Source: Candidatus Latescibacterota bacterium (GTDB taxonomy: Bacteria; Latescibacterota; UBA2968; UBA8231). Taken from it: 8,992 nucleotides of DNA. Position numbers and translations under genes: made by a program. The stretch lies in contig JAJDTN010000251.1 of NCBI GenBank assembly GCA_022827165.1, forward strand, positions 1 through 8,992, written 5' to 3'. The notes below the pieces were generated by a model. That model did not search any database and was not told the origin of the DNA. It saw nothing but the letters and a program-made list of their open reading frames with translations. Positions 1 through 7,399 of the stretch are shown here, one piece after another. Positions within the stretch are counted from its first letter, which is position 1. Every line of letters begins with the position of its first letter.

Positions 1-208
1 ACTGCCACTGCTTCCACTGGTACTCCGCGTACAGCTCCTGGGGCACGTACCACTTGCGCAGGGCCGGGTCGAGGGCGTCGAAGAGCACCCCCGGCCCCGT
101 GGGCTCGAAGCTGACCCGGCCGCCGCGCTTGACCGTGCCCAGGCGGGCGCCGTAGTCCTGGGCCCCGGCGGCGGCGGCCAGCAGGAGAATCGTCAGTATC
201 CGCACCAT
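1..208 (-). CDS. Family B exported protein B2, N-terminal 69 codons only (3' end beyond window)
   Basis: The reading frame runs off position 1, so only the N-terminus is present. The visible part is a short signal peptide (MVR, then the hydrophobic run ILTILLLAAAA, ending GAQ) followed by a mature segment starting QDYGARLG. Residues 41-60 contain the sequence DPALRKWYVPQELY. This matches B1 (2166-4898) at the same place in the mature N-terminus, where B1 has TPALHKWYASRSL. The codons for PAL(R/H)KWY (47-67 here, 4710-4730 in B1) are identical at 20 of 21 bases. B2 is therefore probably a second large putative outer-membrane barrel protein. The start is ambiguous. An ATG at 226-224 overlaps the A3 stop by one base (TGATG) but has no Shine-Dalgarno. 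The in-frame ATG at 208-206 has GGGGAG six bases upstream and still gives a signal peptide, so I prefer it. Function unknown. Confidence 0.75.
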   Translation of the reverse strand, partial: MVRILTILLLAAAAGAQDYGARLGTVKRGGRVSFEPTGPGVLFDALDPALRKWYVPQELYAEYQWKQWQ

Positions 209-214
209 CCCCTT

Positions 215-220
215 CTCCCC
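215..220 (-). promoter_or_regulatory. Shine-Dalgarno GGGGAG for B2
   Basis: Read on the minus strand, GGGGAG lies six bases before the ATG at 208-206. It is the only convincing ribosome binding site at any gene junction in the window, and it decides the start of B2 in favour of 208 over the ATG at 226. A3 has only a weak run of G about 8 bases before its GTG. A2 and B1 have nothing clear. Confidence 0.5.
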
Positions 221-225
221 GCTCA

Positions 226-2169
226 TCAGTAGGCCACGGCCAGAACGCCGTGGTGGTCCTCGGCAAAGGCGTCGGCGTCGATCCGCAGCCGCCAGATGTA
301 GGTGCCCGGCGCCAGCGCGCGGCCGTCGGCGCCGCGGCCGTCCCACAGGTACTCCGAGGGCCCCAGGCCGTGGAGCCCGAGGTCGGCGCGGGCCACGCGG
401 CGGCCGGAGAGATCGAAGACCTCGAAGCGCACCGGCGCCCTGTCGGTCAGCTGCAGCAGGTTGAACTGCACCCGCAGTCCGTCGTTGAGGCCGTCTCCGT
501 TGGGCGTCACCACCGGGGTGGAGAGGGCGATCTGTCCCACGAGGCGGCCGATCTGCTCCTCCGGGATGGCCACGAAGAGGCCGGACAGCTCGTCGTGGTC
601 GCCGGGGCCGAAGTCGGCGGCGTTGCCGCCCTCGAGGGGCTGGGGCACGGAGGGGTAGCGACTGTTGATGGCGCGGCCCGAGAACGTGGTCCCGAAGCGG
701 AACACCGGCAGATCGAAGGTGAACTCGAGGACGTCCCCCGCCCCGGAGATCAGGGGCAGGCCGATGCGGAAGGCGTCGTGCCGCGAGAACAGGACCTCCG
801 CCTCCAGGGCCTCGCCGTTCAACCGCACCTGGCGCACCCTCTCCATGGGGACCGTCGTGTCCACCTCGAGCTGGTCGAAGCCGAGGACCGCTCCCGCCCG
901 GCCCACGCGCACGGCGTAGCGGAAGCTGGCCGGCTCCTCGACCTGCGCGAGCCGCGGATAGACCTCGGCCCGCAGGGTGTCGGCGATGGGCGGCCTCAGG
1001 TAGGGGAAGGAGATGCTGTCCACCTGCCGGGTGTCGAAGAGGCGGCCGGCGAACTCCAGCCGGAACTGCACCCAGCGGCGCGGGATCGGGGCGGAGACCA
1101 GCGCCCCCGGGGCCGCCGACTTCCACGGGCTCCAACTGTCGATGTCCTCGACCACCCCGGCGCGGTCCTGGGACTCCAGGCTCCAGTACTCCTCCGGGGT
1201 GATCTCGGCGAGGAGGGTGCTCTCGGGATCCGCCGGGTCGGGCACGCGGTGCCGGAAGACCAGCGGCGTGTCGTCGGTGCCGGTGCGCACCCGCACCCTC
1301 ATCTCGGAGAACTCGGGCGGCCCGGCGATCTCCTCCACCCAGCGCAGCGGCCCGATGGAGGCCCTCCCCCCGAGGTCGATCAGGTCCGAGTAGTAGACCC
1401 CTCCGTCCAGGTAGCCGGTGCCGTAGACCTCCAGCTCGTCGACCTCGAAGGGGCGCTCGCTCAGGGAGCGCAGCTTCACCTGGCGCACGTAGCGCGGGGC
1501 GACATGCACGTCGACGACGGGGTCGGTGTTGTTGGTGACCCGCGCCACGAGGATGTCGGGACTGCCGGCGGCGCGGTCCGTCTGCCGCGGGTTGATCCAC
1601 ACCTCGTAGGCGCGCAGGTAGTCGTCGTGGAAGGGCGTCTGCGGCGTCGCCACGACGGTGTTCCGCGGATAGAAGCGGATGCGCTCGACCCCCACCTGGC
1701 GCCCGAAGTCGAGCCACACCCAGATCCCGAAGCTGGTCAGGGTCGGCTCGAGGAGGGTCGGCTTGCGCTCGAAGGCCACCGAGTGGTCGCCGTTCACCAG
1801 CCCCTGCAGCTGCCGCCGCACCAGGGCCGAGGGCCGGCCGATGGAGTTCGGCGCCCGGATGCGGCCGCCGCTCTCGAGGACGAGGCCGGCGATGTTGGTC
1901 TCGCCGTCGTAGTACCGGGGGCTGATCCAGCCCGGCCGATGCTCGAACTCGATGTCGGCGCCGGGCGCGTTCCCCGTGTCGAGGACCGCCCGGACGCCGG
2001 ACCTCACCAGGTGGACGGGTTCTCCCCGGCCGCCCCCCTCGGCCCAGGAATGGCCGCCGTCGCCGAGGGTGTAGAGGGCGAGCTGGGCCCCGGCGCCGTC
2101 GGCGCAGGCCAGGGCCGCCAGGGCGAGGGCCGCGGCGCCCGCCCGCCGGGTGCGGAGGCGGCGGCTCAC
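226..2169 (-). CDS. Family A exported protein A3: discoidin-like module with TPNGDG/FlgD-like C-terminal domain
   Basis: 647 aa, GTG start overlapping the B1 stop by 4 nt (GTGA). The GTG is chosen because an excellent signal peptide follows at once (MSRRLRTRRAG, a hydrophobic run ALALAALA, likely cut after DGAGA). Residues about 95-250 look like an F5/8-type C (discoidin) fold: VWLDFGRQVGVERIRFYPR near 151-169 and the closing strand VDELEVYG at 243-250. Residues 288-350 carry RVRVRTGTDDTP, a W-x6-RAGV motif and WSPW. A strand RRWVQFRLEF (364-373) follows, of the type common in bacterial surface beta-sandwich domains, then a further beta-rich region (395-510). The C-terminus (553-647) has TPNGDGLND, VFDLSGRRV, WDGRGADG and APGTYIW, typical of FlgD_ig/CHU_C-like domains. 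No catalytic motif is seen. Likely a secreted or surface binding protein; the ligand (for example glycan) is unknown. It sits between B1 and B2 in the operon and is paralogous to A1 and A2. Confidence 0.85.
   Translation of the reverse strand: MSRRLRTRRAGAAALALAALACADGAGAQLALYTLGDGGHSWAEGGGRGEPVHLVRSGVRAVLDTGNAPGADIEFEHRPGWISPRYYDGETNIAGLVLESGGRIRAPNSIGRPSALVRRQLQGLVNGDHSVAFERKPTLLEPTLTSFGIWVWLDFGRQVGVERIRFYPRNTVVATPQTPFHDDYLRAYEVWINPRQTDRAAGSPDILVARVTNNTDPVVDVHVAPRYVRQVKLRSLSERPFEVDELEVYGTGYLDGGVYYSDLIDLGGRASIGPLRWVEEIAGPPEFSEMRVRVRTGTDDTPLVFRHRVPDPADPESTLLAEITPEEYWSLESQDRAGVVEDIDSWSPWKSAAPGALVSAPIPRRWVQFRLEFAGRLFDTRQVDSISFPYLRPPIADTLRAEVYPRLAQVEEPASFRYAVRVGRAGAVLGFDQLEVDTTVPMERVRQVRLNGEALEAEVLFSRHDAFRIGLPLISGAGDVLEFTFDLPVFRFGTTFSGRAINSRYPSVPQPLEGGNAADFGPGDHDELSGLFVAIPEEQIGRLVGQIALSTPVVTPNGDGLNDGLRVQFNLLQLTDRAPVRFEVFDLSGRRVARADLGLHGLGPSEYLWDGRGADGRALAPGTYIWRLRIDADAFAEDHHGVLAVAY
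481..507 (-). other. TPNGDGLND hinge opening the C-terminal FlgD-like domain of A3
   Basis: These codons encode residues 555-563 and mark the start of the C-terminal Ig-like domain. The same motif recurs at 5162-5188 (A2, TPNGDGVND) and 7655-7681 (A1, TPNADGVND). TPNGDGxND is the hallmark opening of CHU_C/gliding-motility-associated C-terminal domains in FCB bacteria, whereas the following WDGRxxxG and PGxYxxR pattern is closer to FlgD_ig. Confidence 0.75.
1123..1206 (-). repeat. W-x6-RGPV protein motif, copy in A3
   Basis: Residues 322-349 of A3 read EITPEEYWSLESQDRAGVV and end in WSPW. This is the most diverged of five copies of a short pattern ([IV]-[STD]-x(3-4)-W-x(6)-R-G-P-V) seen in A1, A2 and A3. 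Here RGPV is RAGV. Confidence 0.5.
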
Positions 2170-4898
2170 TGCAGCCCCGCGTTCATGCTCACGAAGAGCA
2201 GCGACGAGCGCTCGGCCGGACCCGACTCCGGGTCGCGGTCGCCTACCTGGATGCCGCCGCGCGTGACCAGCTGGTAACCCTGGAAGCCGACCCGGTTGAT
2301 CACCTGCACGATCAGGGTCCGGGCGGTGAAGCCGCTGTCGAGCTCCCGGCGCTCGCCCTCCAGCAGCCAGCCCCGGGTCCACTCCAGGCCGAGCTGCAGC
2401 TCGGTGTCGAAGAGCTGCTTGCCGTAGCGGGCGTAGTAGTTGACGCTGGTCAGCTCGGAGAGCAGCGGCTGCCGCCACATGAGGAAGAGGGACTCCTCCA
2501 GGCTGCGGGCCAGGGGCCGCCGGGCGTCGTAGGGCCGGTCGGCGCGGTACTCGCTCTTCCAGCGCGGCTCCAGCAGTCCCCGGCCCACCGGGATCGACCA
2601 CTCGGCGCGGTTGATCAGGCCCAGGAACCCCGACCTCGTCCGCCTCTCCTCCAGGCGCACCTCCGCCTCGTCCCGGCGCTGCCGGAAGGTCTCCCACTTG
2701 AAGCGGTGGAAGAGGCGCACCCCCCGGCCCGGCCGCTGGTCGAGGTCGGCGTAGAAGGTGTTGCGCCAGGTGTCCCGGGAGGGCAGCAGGTCCCGGTCGT
2801 CCTCCATGCGCCCCGTCGAGCCGCTCGGCTGCACCCACGTCTGCAGATGATCGGGGATGTCGTCGCGCACCGAGGCGCCGAAGTCGAAGAGGCGCAGACG
2901 GGAGCGGCCCAGGCGCCCGGTCCAGGCGAGCATGGCGTACCACGACTCCGTCCTGCCGTCGCCGGAGATCAGGCGCATGCGCTGGCGGCCGGCCACGAGG
3001 CGGGCGTCGGGGGTGACGAAGAGCTTGCCGTGGAGGTTGAAGCCGCGGTGGTCGCGCCGGTAGGGGTAGTCGGCGTGCAGGTCGTTCTCGAAGGGGTCGG
3101 CGGTGCCGTTGTGGTTCATGTCGACGCCGAAGAGGAACTCGGGCCGGTCCGACCGGAAGCGCAGGAAGGGCTCCTCGTAGTCGGGAACCAGGTTGCGGTT
3201 GTAGTTGAGGGAGACCGCCACCGGCTCTCCCGGCCGCGCGAAGGCCCCGCCCGGGCGCCGGGTGTTGTTCTGGTTGTAGTCGTAGATGAAGTCGCGGTTG
3301 AAGTCGACGCCGGGGAAGGCGATCCCGCCCGAACCGGTCTGCCACGGCCGCGACCACTCCGGGACGGCGTCGTGGTCGTCGTCGTCGTCGACCAGCTCGT
3401 AGAGCATGGGCACGGGGGCCTTGTACTGGATCAGGCCGTTGCCGAGGGTCAGCCAGTGGCTGGTGCTGTAGGCGTCGTCCATGGAGAACGTCTCCAGGAA
3501 CAGGCCCCACGGGTAGAGGTTGTACGCGGCGATGCCGTAGGCGGCCCAGGCGGTGCGCACCATCTCGTGGTGCCGGCTCAGCCGCGGATTGGGATACCTC
3601 CGGTGCTGGCGGTTGAGGACCGTCTCCCCCTGCACCGACAGACCGTGCCAGTCCACCAGGTCCCAGTCGAAGCCGACCAGCTCGTTGGCCGTGGGCAGGC
3701 CGTAGTCGAGGAGCAGGACGCGGCCGTTGCTCTCGTCGCGGACGTTGCCCTCCGCCCGCGCGTAGGGGAGGAAGACCGTCTCCGGGTTGCGCAGGCCGTC
3801 GGTCTGGAGATTCGTGGCCAACTCGATCCGGTAGTCGTTGGCCACGGCCATCTCCACGGCGGCGGCCGTCACCGCCTTGGGGTCGAGGCCGAGCTCGAAC
3901 AGGCCTCGCAGGTCGTACTCCAGCAGCAGGCGCTCCGACCCGTCCACCACGAGGGCGCCCTCGCGCAGGCGCCCGCCCTCGATCACCGGGAGCAGGCCGA
4001 GGTCGCGGCCGCTGATGCGCACCCCGTTGGTGTCGGTGAAGACGATGTCGTGGCGGAAGACCCGGGCGCCGCCGACCCCGTCGGCCGGCGAGTCGTCCCG
4101 GACCTGCACCCAGAGCTTGTCCGGGGTCCGGTTCTGATTGCTGGTGAGCACGCCGGCCAGCGGGTTGCCGGCCCGGAACTCCGGCTCGGTGTTGGAGTTG
4201 TGCAGGTTCACGTAGGTCAGCCCGAGGCTGCCGGCCGCGAAGGGGGCGTAGCCCAGGCGGCCGCCCATCAGGTGGGTCACGTTCCTGCGGGGGCCGGTGG
4301 GCTGGCTCGGCCGGGAGAGGAGCAGGGTGCTCTCGAGGCGGTCCCTGGCATAGTCGAGGCGCACCCCCTCGAAGCCGGGCTTGCGCAGGGTCAGGGGCGT
4401 GAGCTGCACGTCGAGGACGCTGCCCACCATGAGGCGGTAGGTCTCCCCGCCCCGCCGGTCCGAGGCGATGGCGAGCCCCTGGAACGCTCCCGGGAATCGA
4501 GGCCAGAGGATATCCGAGCCCTCGCGCGACGGCTGCACCTGCTCCCAGGAGTAGACCAGCCAGCCGCGGCCCAGGTGCTCGCCGAAGGAGTCGTACCACT
4601 CCTCCCCCGCCAGGAACGGGTCGAGGTAGCGCAGGTAGCGGTCGCGGGCGTAGTTAGCGCCGGTGTCGTACCAGTGGCTGGCGTAGGTCCCGGCGAGGCT
4701 TCGGGAGGCGTACCACTTGTGCAGGGCCGGAGTCGTGTAGTCCACCTCGAAGCGCGGGGACAGGTCGACCCGGTCCCGGGGCGCCTCGACCCGGGTGTCG
4801 TACCTCTGGCCCTCCAGCGGGAGCGGCAAGCCCCCGGCCAGGAGCAGGGCCGCCCACAGGGCCGCACGGGGCCCCCGGCCTGTCGCGAGAGAGGGCAT
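2166..4898 (-). CDS. Family B exported protein B1: putative outer-membrane beta-barrel with calcium-loop-like cluster
   Basis: 910 aa. The ATG at 4898 shares its A with the stop of A2 (TGATG). It is chosen because a signal peptide follows (MPSLATGRGPR, hydrophobic AALWAALLLAGGLPLPL, cut near EGQ at 29-31), although the frame stays open far upstream. The mature N-terminus has a conserved-looking block (residues 57-125): PALHKWY, DRYLRYL, EEWYDSFGEHLGRGWLVYSW. It is followed by many amphipathic, aromatic-rich segments typical of barrel strands (for example 219-232, 447-472, 655-680, 725-740, 757-783, 801-845, 858-884, 898-909). Residues about 265-400 are less barrel-like and may form an inserted beta domain. 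Residues 504-606 carry four DxNxD-type loops. The last residue is Gln, not the aromatic residue usual for BAM substrates. No TonB box or POTRA signature is evident. B2 shares its N-terminus. Likely an outer-membrane or surface partner of the flanking A proteins; a non-barrel all-beta surface protein remains possible. Confidence 0.75.
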   Translation of the reverse strand: MPSLATGRGPRAALWAALLLAGGLPLPLEGQRYDTRVEAPRDRVDLSPRFEVDYTTPALHKWYASRSLAGTYASHWYDTGANYARDRYLRYLDPFLAGEEWYDSFGEHLGRGWLVYSWEQVQPSREGSDILWPRFPGAFQGLAIASDRRGGETYRLMVGSVLDVQLTPLTLRKPGFEGVRLDYARDRLESTLLLSRPSQPTGPRRNVTHLMGGRLGYAPFAAGSLGLTYVNLHNSNTEPEFRAGNPLAGVLTSNQNRTPDKLWVQVRDDSPADGVGGARVFRHDIVFTDTNGVRISGRDLGLLPVIEGGRLREGALVVDGSERLLLEYDLRGLFELGLDPKAVTAAAVEMAVANDYRIELATNLQTDGLRNPETVFLPYARAEGNVRDESNGRVLLLDYGLPTANELVGFDWDLVDWHGLSVQGETVLNRQHRRYPNPRLSRHHEMVRTAWAAYGIAAYNLYPWGLFLETFSMDDAYSTSHWLTLGNGLIQYKAPVPMLYELVDDDDDHDAVPEWSRPWQTGSGGIAFPGVDFNRDFIYDYNQNNTRRPGGAFARPGEPVAVSLNYNRNLVPDYEEPFLRFRSDRPEFLFGVDMNHNGTADPFENDLHADYPYRRDHRGFNLHGKLFVTPDARLVAGRQRMRLISGDGRTESWYAMLAWTGRLGRSRLRLFDFGASVRDDIPDHLQTWVQPSGSTGRMEDDRDLLPSRDTWRNTFYADLDQRPGRGVRLFHRFKWETFRQRRDEAEVRLEERRTRSGFLGLINRAEWSIPVGRGLLEPRWKSEYRADRPYDARRPLARSLEESLFLMWRQPLLSELTSVNYYARYGKQLFDTELQLGLEWTRGWLLEGERRELDSGFTARTLIVQVINRVGFQGYQLVTRGGIQVGDRDPESGPAERSSLLFVSMNAGLQ
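3081..3389 (-). other. Cluster of four EF-hand/dockerin-like calcium loops within B1
   Basis: Within residues 504-606 four segments fit the Ca-loop pattern D/N-x-D/N-x-D/N-x-[hydrophobic or T]-x-D/E: D506-D508-D510-V512-E514; D532-N534-D536-I538-D540; N565-N567-N569-V571-D573-E576; D593-N595-N597-T599-D601-E604. The last two also have the acidic residue at position 12. The loops start 26, 33 and 28 residues apart. The first lies at the end of a run of Asp codons (minus-strand GAC repeats near 3370-3390). Calcium binding is inferred from the residue pattern only. Confidence 0.55.
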
Positions 4899-7399
4899 CA
4901 CCAGGCCACGTGCACGAGGCGGACCCGGCTGGTGCGCCGGCCTCCGGTGTCCACGCCCACCTGGACGCGCGCGGCATAGATGCCGGGCGCCACGAGGGCG
5001 CCCGAGTCGTCGCGGCCGTCCCACGGGAACTCGTGGCGGCCGCTGGCCTGGGGCGGCACCCGCGTCAGGTCGCGCACGAGCCGGCCCGAGAGGTCGTGGA
5101 TGGCCACCGTGATCCGCGGCGGGCCCCGCACCTGGAAGACCTGGAAGGAGAGGACGGCCTCGTCGTTGACGCCGTCGCCGTTGGGGGTCAGCACCGGCGG
5201 CGTCACCTCCAGCGGCGCCAGCAGGCGCCCGGCCTCCAGGTCGGAGACGACCACCAGGGACTGGCTCTCCACCAGGTCGGTGGCGTCTCCCTCGCTGGCG
5301 ATCTGCAGGATCCCGGGCTCCGAGGAGCGCGACAGCTCGACCCGGAAGGTGGTGCCGCTGAGGAAGACCTGGGTGCGGATGCGGGCCGCATAGACCGAGC
5401 GGCCCGAGGTGACCGGCCCGGGGAAGCGGACGTCTACGCCTCCCTCCACCGGAGCGGCGGCGGCGGTGGCCAGCAGGTCGACGGCGGTCCCCGTGCGCAG
5501 GCGGACCTCGGAGCCGGCGTGCAGGGAGAGCAGCTCCATGGGCGCGCTCGAGGAGGAGCGGATCCCCAGGCGGTCGAAGCCCGGGTCGCCGACCCGGAAG
5601 CGGGGCCGCATGTAGATGGTGAACTCCTGATCGACGCCCGCGGGGACACCGCTGGTGGGCCAGATCTCGGCCCACACCTGGTCCACCAGGGGCTCGGCGA
5701 GACCGATCCGCAGGCCGCGTATGGCGGCGCGCCTGAGGGGGTTGATGGTCAGCAGGCGCACCTGGGCCAACGCGTAGCGCCGCGGACTCGGGGAGCGGAA
5801 GGGCTCCGGCGACTCGCGGTAGACCTCGCTCCAGCTGCTCCACTTCTGTCCGGGCACGTAGAGCGTGTCCACGGGGCCCCGGTTCGACTCGCGGGCCCGC
5901 TCCCAGCGCTCCTGATCTATGGGGAAACCGGCGCCGTCGAGGAATCTCAGTTCCTGGCGCAGGTCGTCTCCCGAGCGCGTGCGGACCTCGATGCGGGTCT
6001 CCCGCGGCGCCTCCCCCTCCCACGACAGCGAGCTGAACATGCGCGACCCCGGCAGGGTGATCAGGGGCGAGGTGAGGACCACCTCCGAGACGAAGCCCTC
6101 GCCGAAGGCCAGCATCTCGGCGAGCTGGCCGCTCTCCTGCTCGGTGCCGAGCAGCGCCAGGGCGCGCAGCTGCACGTGGCGCACCTCCTGCAGCGGGAAG
6201 CGCTCCTCCAACTGGTGGAAGCGGTCGCGGTTCAGGCGTTCGTCCAGCTCGTTCCAGACGCGCTCCCCGTTGGGGTCGATGGAGCCGTCCGAGAGCAGCA
6301 CCTGGTAGGCCCGCAGCGGCTGCTGCGGAGTGACCAGGCGCACCCGGTCGAGCCAGTACTTGGCGCCCAGGTCGACCTCCAGCTGGTTGCGCCGGCGCAC
6401 CTGGTCGTACGGCTTGATGGGGAACCACGTGTAGAAGAACCCGTCCGTCATGTAGATGCGCACCAGGTCGCTGATGGCCCGGGTCTGAAGGTTGATGAGC
6501 CGCTGCGTGTTGAGGACCACGTTCTCCCCGGGGGTGATCACCTCCAGCTCCGCCACCCGGGGGCGCTCGCGGCGATAGTGGCGCACCGGGCCCCGCTCGG
6601 CCTCGGGCAGGGCCCTCCAGGTCGCCTCGGAGACGGGGATCTCCCGGCCCGCCACCGTGGTGCGGTGGTATGCCACCGCGCCCCGGTCCTCCGGCGGCAG
6701 GGCCGCGTGCTCCTCCGGCGAGACCTGGCGGCCGCGGTCCCCGTCCGAGCCGAGGGCCTCCAGACGGACGAACTGCACCACCTGGCCCGTCACCCCCGGA
6801 GGCAGGGGGCGCTGCGGCTTGATGTCGAAGACGAAGTGCCGCTCGTCCTTGTTGGGCAGGACCACCTGGCCGCCGCGGAAGTAGTCGAGGTCGTCGTTGA
6901 GGCGGCCGAGCCCGTTGGAGAGGCGCACTCGGAACTTCAGGAACGGGTCGCCCTCGCCTTCGGGCGCGAACCGCACCACCACCTGCTCGGCGATCACGGC
7001 GCGGCCGAGGTCGATCTCGACGAACCAGTCCTCCGCGTCGTCGGCCGGGTCCGGCTCCCACCAGGTGAGGGGGTCCCCGTCGTGCACCAGGGAGCCCGTC
7101 TCGGCGCCGCTGCCGATGGTGTGGACGCCGCCGGTGACCGTGTCGGCATCGGCGAAGATGGCGATGTACTGGTGGGCATCGAGGGCGGCGTTGCCCCGCC
7201 GCTCCAGCCCCCGGGGGGTCACGGTGCCGTCCGGCCCCAGCTCCAGGGCGCCCTCGGGCAGCTGCCACGCCGACCAGTGAGCGGGGCGGTCGACGACGAC
7301 CTCCGTCGGCCTCAGCCGATACCCTTCCTGAGGGGCGGCGGCGGTGCCGAGGAGCACGAGGGCGGCCCCGAGCCAGCCGGCCGGGCGAGGACGGACCAT
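4898..7399 (-). CDS. Family A exported protein A2: two discoidin-like modules with TPNGDG/FlgD-like C-terminal domain
   Basis: 833 aa. The ATG at 7399 directly abuts the A1 stop (TGA|ATG), with no clear Shine-Dalgarno, and is chosen for the following signal peptide (MVRPRPAGWLGAALVLLGTAAA). Discoidin-like module 1 (about 74-290) shows LVHDGDPLTWWEPD (104-117), WFVEIDLGRAVIAEQVVVRF (125-144) and the closing strand VAELEVI (282-288). Module 2 (about 290-440) shows QLEVDLGAKYWLDRVRLVTP (339-358) and LRAYQVLLSDGS (362-373). A middle region has EVRTRSGDD (471-479), a W-x6-RGPV motif and WSSW (520-523). After another beta region, the FlgD/CHU_C-like domain (735-833) has TPNGDGVND, IHDLSGRLVRDL, WDGRDDSG and APGIYAARV, ending VHVAW. 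Two further W-x6-RGPV copies sit as an insert in module 1. F5/8C domains commonly bind glycans or membranes, but no ligand can be read from the sequence. No catalytic motif is visible. It is the largest A protein and directly precedes B1. Confidence 0.85.
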   Translation of the reverse strand: MVRPRPAGWLGAALVLLGTAAAPQEGYRLRPTEVVVDRPAHWSAWQLPEGALELGPDGTVTPRGLERRGNAALDAHQYIAIFADADTVTGGVHTIGSGAETGSLVHDGDPLTWWEPDPADDAEDWFVEIDLGRAVIAEQVVVRFAPEGEGDPFLKFRVRLSNGLGRLNDDLDYFRGGQVVLPNKDERHFVFDIKPQRPLPPGVTGQVVQFVRLEALGSDGDRGRQVSPEEHAALPPEDRGAVAYHRTTVAGREIPVSEATWRALPEAERGPVRHYRRERPRVAELEVITPGENVVLNTQRLINLQTRAISDLVRIYMTDGFFYTWFPIKPYDQVRRRNQLEVDLGAKYWLDRVRLVTPQQPLRAYQVLLSDGSIDPNGERVWNELDERLNRDRFHQLEERFPLQEVRHVQLRALALLGTEQESGQLAEMLAFGEGFVSEVVLTSPLITLPGSRMFSSLSWEGEAPRETRIEVRTRSGDDLRQELRFLDGAGFPIDQERWERARESNRGPVDTLYVPGQKWSSWSEVYRESPEPFRSPSPRRYALAQVRLLTINPLRRAAIRGLRIGLAEPLVDQVWAEIWPTSGVPAGVDQEFTIYMRPRFRVGDPGFDRLGIRSSSSAPMELLSLHAGSEVRLRTGTAVDLLATAAAAPVEGGVDVRFPGPVTSGRSVYAARIRTQVFLSGTTFRVELSRSSEPGILQIASEGDATDLVESQSLVVVSDLEAGRLLAPLEVTPPVLTPNGDGVNDEAVLSFQVFQVRGPPRITVAIHDLSGRLVRDLTRVPPQASGRHEFPWDGRDDSGALVAPGIYAARVQVGVDTGGRRTSRVRLVHVAW
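5870..5926 (-). repeat. W-x6-RGPV protein motif, third copy in A2
   Basis: Residues 492-510 of A2 read FPIDQERWERARESNRGPV, followed by WSSW at 520-523. Position and context (after a VRTRSGDD strand, before a Trp-rich strand) correspond to the single copies in A1 and A3, so this is the orthologous site of the motif within the shared middle domain. Confidence 0.6.
6575..6727 (-). repeat. Tandem pair of W-x6-RGPV protein motifs inserted in the first discoidin-like module of A2
   Basis: Residues 225-245 (VSPEEHAALPPEDRGAVAYH) and 254-275 (PVSEATWRALPEAERGPVRHY) are two copies of one pattern, with their RG pairs exactly 30 residues apart. In the first copy His replaces Trp. They lie between the strand VQFVRLEAL (208-216) and the expected last strand VAELEVI (282-288), so they look like an insert near the end of the discoidin-like fold. 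Confidence 0.6.

Noticed and set aside
2103..2112. Possible lipobox in the A3 signal peptide (ALAC)
   Set aside because: The residues before the Cys (A-A-L-A) do not fit the L-[AS]-[GA]-C rule, and a normal signal peptidase I site (AGA-Q) follows shortly after.
3370..3393. GTC/GAC trinucleotide run resembling a microsatellite
   Set aside because: It encodes the Asp run leading into the first calcium-loop-like motif of B1 and is in frame. It is short and interrupted, so I treat it as coding constraint and not as a repeat element.
2170..4599. Upstream extension of the A3 frame through B1
   Set aside because: The same GC effect. The upstream translation is Arg/Pro-rich without domains, and the GTG at 2169 is followed at once by a signal peptide.
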